NCBI GenBank assembly: GCA_027083485.1
Contig: JALWOO010000669.1
Span: 1 to 14,666 of the forward strand
Length of the DNA stretch: 14,666 bases
Reading direction: 5' to 3'
Origin: Amylibacter sp.
Lineage (GTDB): Bacteria; Pseudomonadota; Alphaproteobacteria; Rhodobacterales; Rhodobacteraceae
Shown here piece by piece: positions 13,681-14,666 of this stretch (its first letter is position 1; the number at the start of each line of letters is the position of its first letter). The notes beneath the pieces were generated by a model that was given only the letters and a program-made list of their open reading frames with translations, was not told the DNA's origin and made no database searches. The position numbers and the translations under genes were made by a program.

Positions 13681-14235
13681 CTATTTGCCGATTTCTTCCA
13701 TGAGCAAAGCCACGGAATCCACGGTTTTGAAAAGCGAGAGCAGGCTATCATCGGCAAACCTCTGTGCTACCTGATGTTGCAACAGGGCCAGCAACGGATC
13801 CCAGTAGCCGTTGATATTGAGCAGATAGATTGGCTTGTCGTGCAGGGCGAGTTGTTTCCATGTCAGCACCTCGAAGAATTCATCGAGCGATCCGGCCCCG
13901 CCGGGCAGGGTGACGATGATATCGGCATTCATAAACATCACCTTTTTGCGTTCATGCATATTCTCGGTAATCACAAAACTGGACAAATCCCGCTTGCCGA
14001 CCTCGAGATTCATCAAATGTACGGGGATCACGCCAAAGGTCTCGCCGCCAGCGGATTGTGTGGCATTGGCAACTTCGCCCATCAGTCCTACATCGCCAGC
14101 CCCGTAAACCAGACGCAAGCCCTTGTCAGCCAAGGCTTGCCCCAGCTGGTTTGCCGCCTCGCGATAGGCGGGATCAGTCCCGAAACGGGAGCCACAAAAG
14201 ACACATACAGATCTGTTTTCGTGAAGGCTTGTCAC
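13681..14235 (-). CDS. LOG-family nucleoside 5'-monophosphate phosphoribohydrolase (TIGR00730)
   Basis: The 184-residue protein has the LOG family's Rossmann-like fold: SVCVFCGSRFGTDPAY (9-24), VYGAGDVGLMGEVANA (43-58), then MHERKKVMFMNAD (93-105) and the signature PGGAGSLDEFFEVLTWKQL (111-129). Arg96 and Glu119 occupy the catalytic positions; the usual PGGxGT has Ser instead of Thr at 116, a mild change. Family members release ribose phosphate from cytokinin ribotides or AMP, and the old label lysine decarboxylase is wrong. The start is GTG at 14235, with AAAGGA about ten bases upstream and the sequence conserved from that point. A good promoter lies 25 to 60 bases upstream. Physiological substrate in bacteria is uncertain. 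Confidence 0.93.
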   Translation of the reverse strand: MTSLHENRSVCVFCGSRFGTDPAYREAANQLGQALADKGLRLVYGAGDVGLMGEVANATQSAGGETFGVIPVHLMNLEVGKRDLSSFVITENMHERKKVMFMNADIIVTLPGGAGSLDEFFEVLTWKQLALHDKPIYLLNINGYWDPLLALLQHQVAQRFADDSLLSLFKTVDSVALLMEEIGK

Positions 14236-14266
14236 AGTATTTTATCCTTTGTGATTGGTGTTTTGC

Positions 14267-14295
14267 AATTTAATGAAATAACGTGTATCACGCAA
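14267..14295 (-). promoter_or_regulatory. Promoter candidate for the LOG-family gene
   Basis: On the minus strand TTGCGT (14290-14295) and TAAATT (14267-14272) are exactly 17 bases apart. Transcription from about 14260 would give a 25-base leader before the GTG start. Confidence 0.5.
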
Positions 14296-14356
14296 AAGAA
14301 AGCGCAGCGAGAGGCAATCTGCTGTCCGGACTGCGCGTAGGAAATGAAAGCTGCTT

Positions 14357-14666
14357 ATGGCTATTTGGCTGACAACAAAGGGTGGGCTGGCAACTGTTGC
14401 CGGCGCGGTAACTGTGGCTGCAATCGCAGCGGCGGTGGTCTGGAAAAGTGCGGTATCCGGCCCTGAAATTCAGGCGGAGCAACCCGTGCTGAGTACGGGG
14501 GTGGGCAAACCCAAAGTCCCCGCCAAAGTGCTCCCTTTGTAGAAGGCCAGCGGAACGCAGGTTGTTTCAACCCAAAGGCCGGCAGTACGGCCCGCGCAAA
14601 AGCCTGCAGCACAGTCCTCCGCAAAACTTGCAGAAGTGCCGGCCACGAAAACGGTTGCAGCGGAAA
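14357..14666 (+). pseudogene. Membrane-anchored Ala/Pro-rich protein, frame interrupted by TAG, 3' end outside window
   Basis: The frame opens MAIWLTTKGGLATVAGAVTV, with one membrane helix (about residues 10-30) followed by a Pro/Lys/Val-rich linker, and stops at a TAG at 14540-14542 after 61 codons. The same frame then stays open for the remaining 41 codons to the window edge, and the translation (KASGTQVVSTQRPAVRPAQK and on) keeps the Ala, Pro, Gln and Lys bias expected of a linker continuing the same protein. A single base change in the TAG would join the two. Single-pass proteins with such linkers often carry a C-terminal LysM or similar wall-binding domain, and one next to a LOG-family gene is what I would expect in Rhodobacteraceae, but that domain is not visible. 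A genuine 61-residue protein, a sequencing error, or a decayed gene all remain possible. Confidence 0.5.

Noticed and set aside
13681..14235. Lysine decarboxylase as the function of the LOG-family gene
   Set aside because: The PGGxGS/T and MxxRK motifs are those of phosphoribohydrolases; the decarboxylase label is a legacy misannotation.
1..14666. CRISPR arrays, tRNA, rRNA, insertion sequences, phage genes or a defence system
   Set aside because: No direct repeat arrays, cloverleaf sequences, transposase motifs or terminal inverted repeats with target duplications were seen. Codon usage and gene types are those of core genome throughout.

Overview
The window looks like chromosomal DNA of an alphaproteobacterium, most likely a Roseobacter-type member of the Rhodobacteraceae. 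The signs are GC-rich codon use, the short (type 2) ArgC, a yajC-secD-secF cluster, a fatty-acid-degradation style acyl-CoA dehydrogenase with two MerR regulators, and a YeeE/YedE sulfur transporter. Most of it is core gene content. I see no phage, insertion sequence, CRISPR array, tRNA or rRNA.

Layout. 1-1306 (minus): merR2 -> merR1 -> acyl-CoA dehydrogenase (cut by the window edge), probably one fatty/acyl-CoA degradation unit, with a CGT-N4-ACG palindrome upstream of merR1. 1502-3745 (plus): two hotdog-fold thioesterases and a MATE efflux protein with overlapping ends. 3742-4317 (minus): a complete cobalamin (B12) riboswitch with its own promoter, upstream of a 93-residue protein I do not recognise. 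4375-6751 (minus): serS -> argC with promoter and terminator. 6800-7233 (minus): a secreted COG4315-type protein. 7366-8211 (plus): two small lipoproteins of unknown function. 8437-11571 (plus): yajC-secD-secF with promoter and terminator. 11722-12455 (plus): Fe-type superoxide dismutase with a bidirectional terminator. 12476-13657 (minus): a YeeE/YedE (TsuA-like) sulfur transporter, with a perfect 20-bp palindrome of the form ATTC-N8-GAAT upstream. 13681-14295 (minus): a LOG-family nucleotide hydrolase. 14357-14666 (plus): a membrane-anchored Ala/Pro-rich protein whose frame is broken by an in-frame TAG and runs on past the window edge.

How the genes work together. YajC, SecD and SecF form the accessory part of the Sec translocon. 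SerS and ArgC are housekeeping functions sharing a transcript. The MerR pair and dehydrogenase look like a locally regulated acyl-CoA catabolic operon. The YeeE operator suggests control by a persulfide-sensing ArsR-type repressor (SqrR/BigR class) encoded elsewhere. The observations most worth following up are the B12 riboswitch that controls an unknown small protein, the sulfur-type operator, the MerR-type operator, and the amber-interrupted gene at the right edge.
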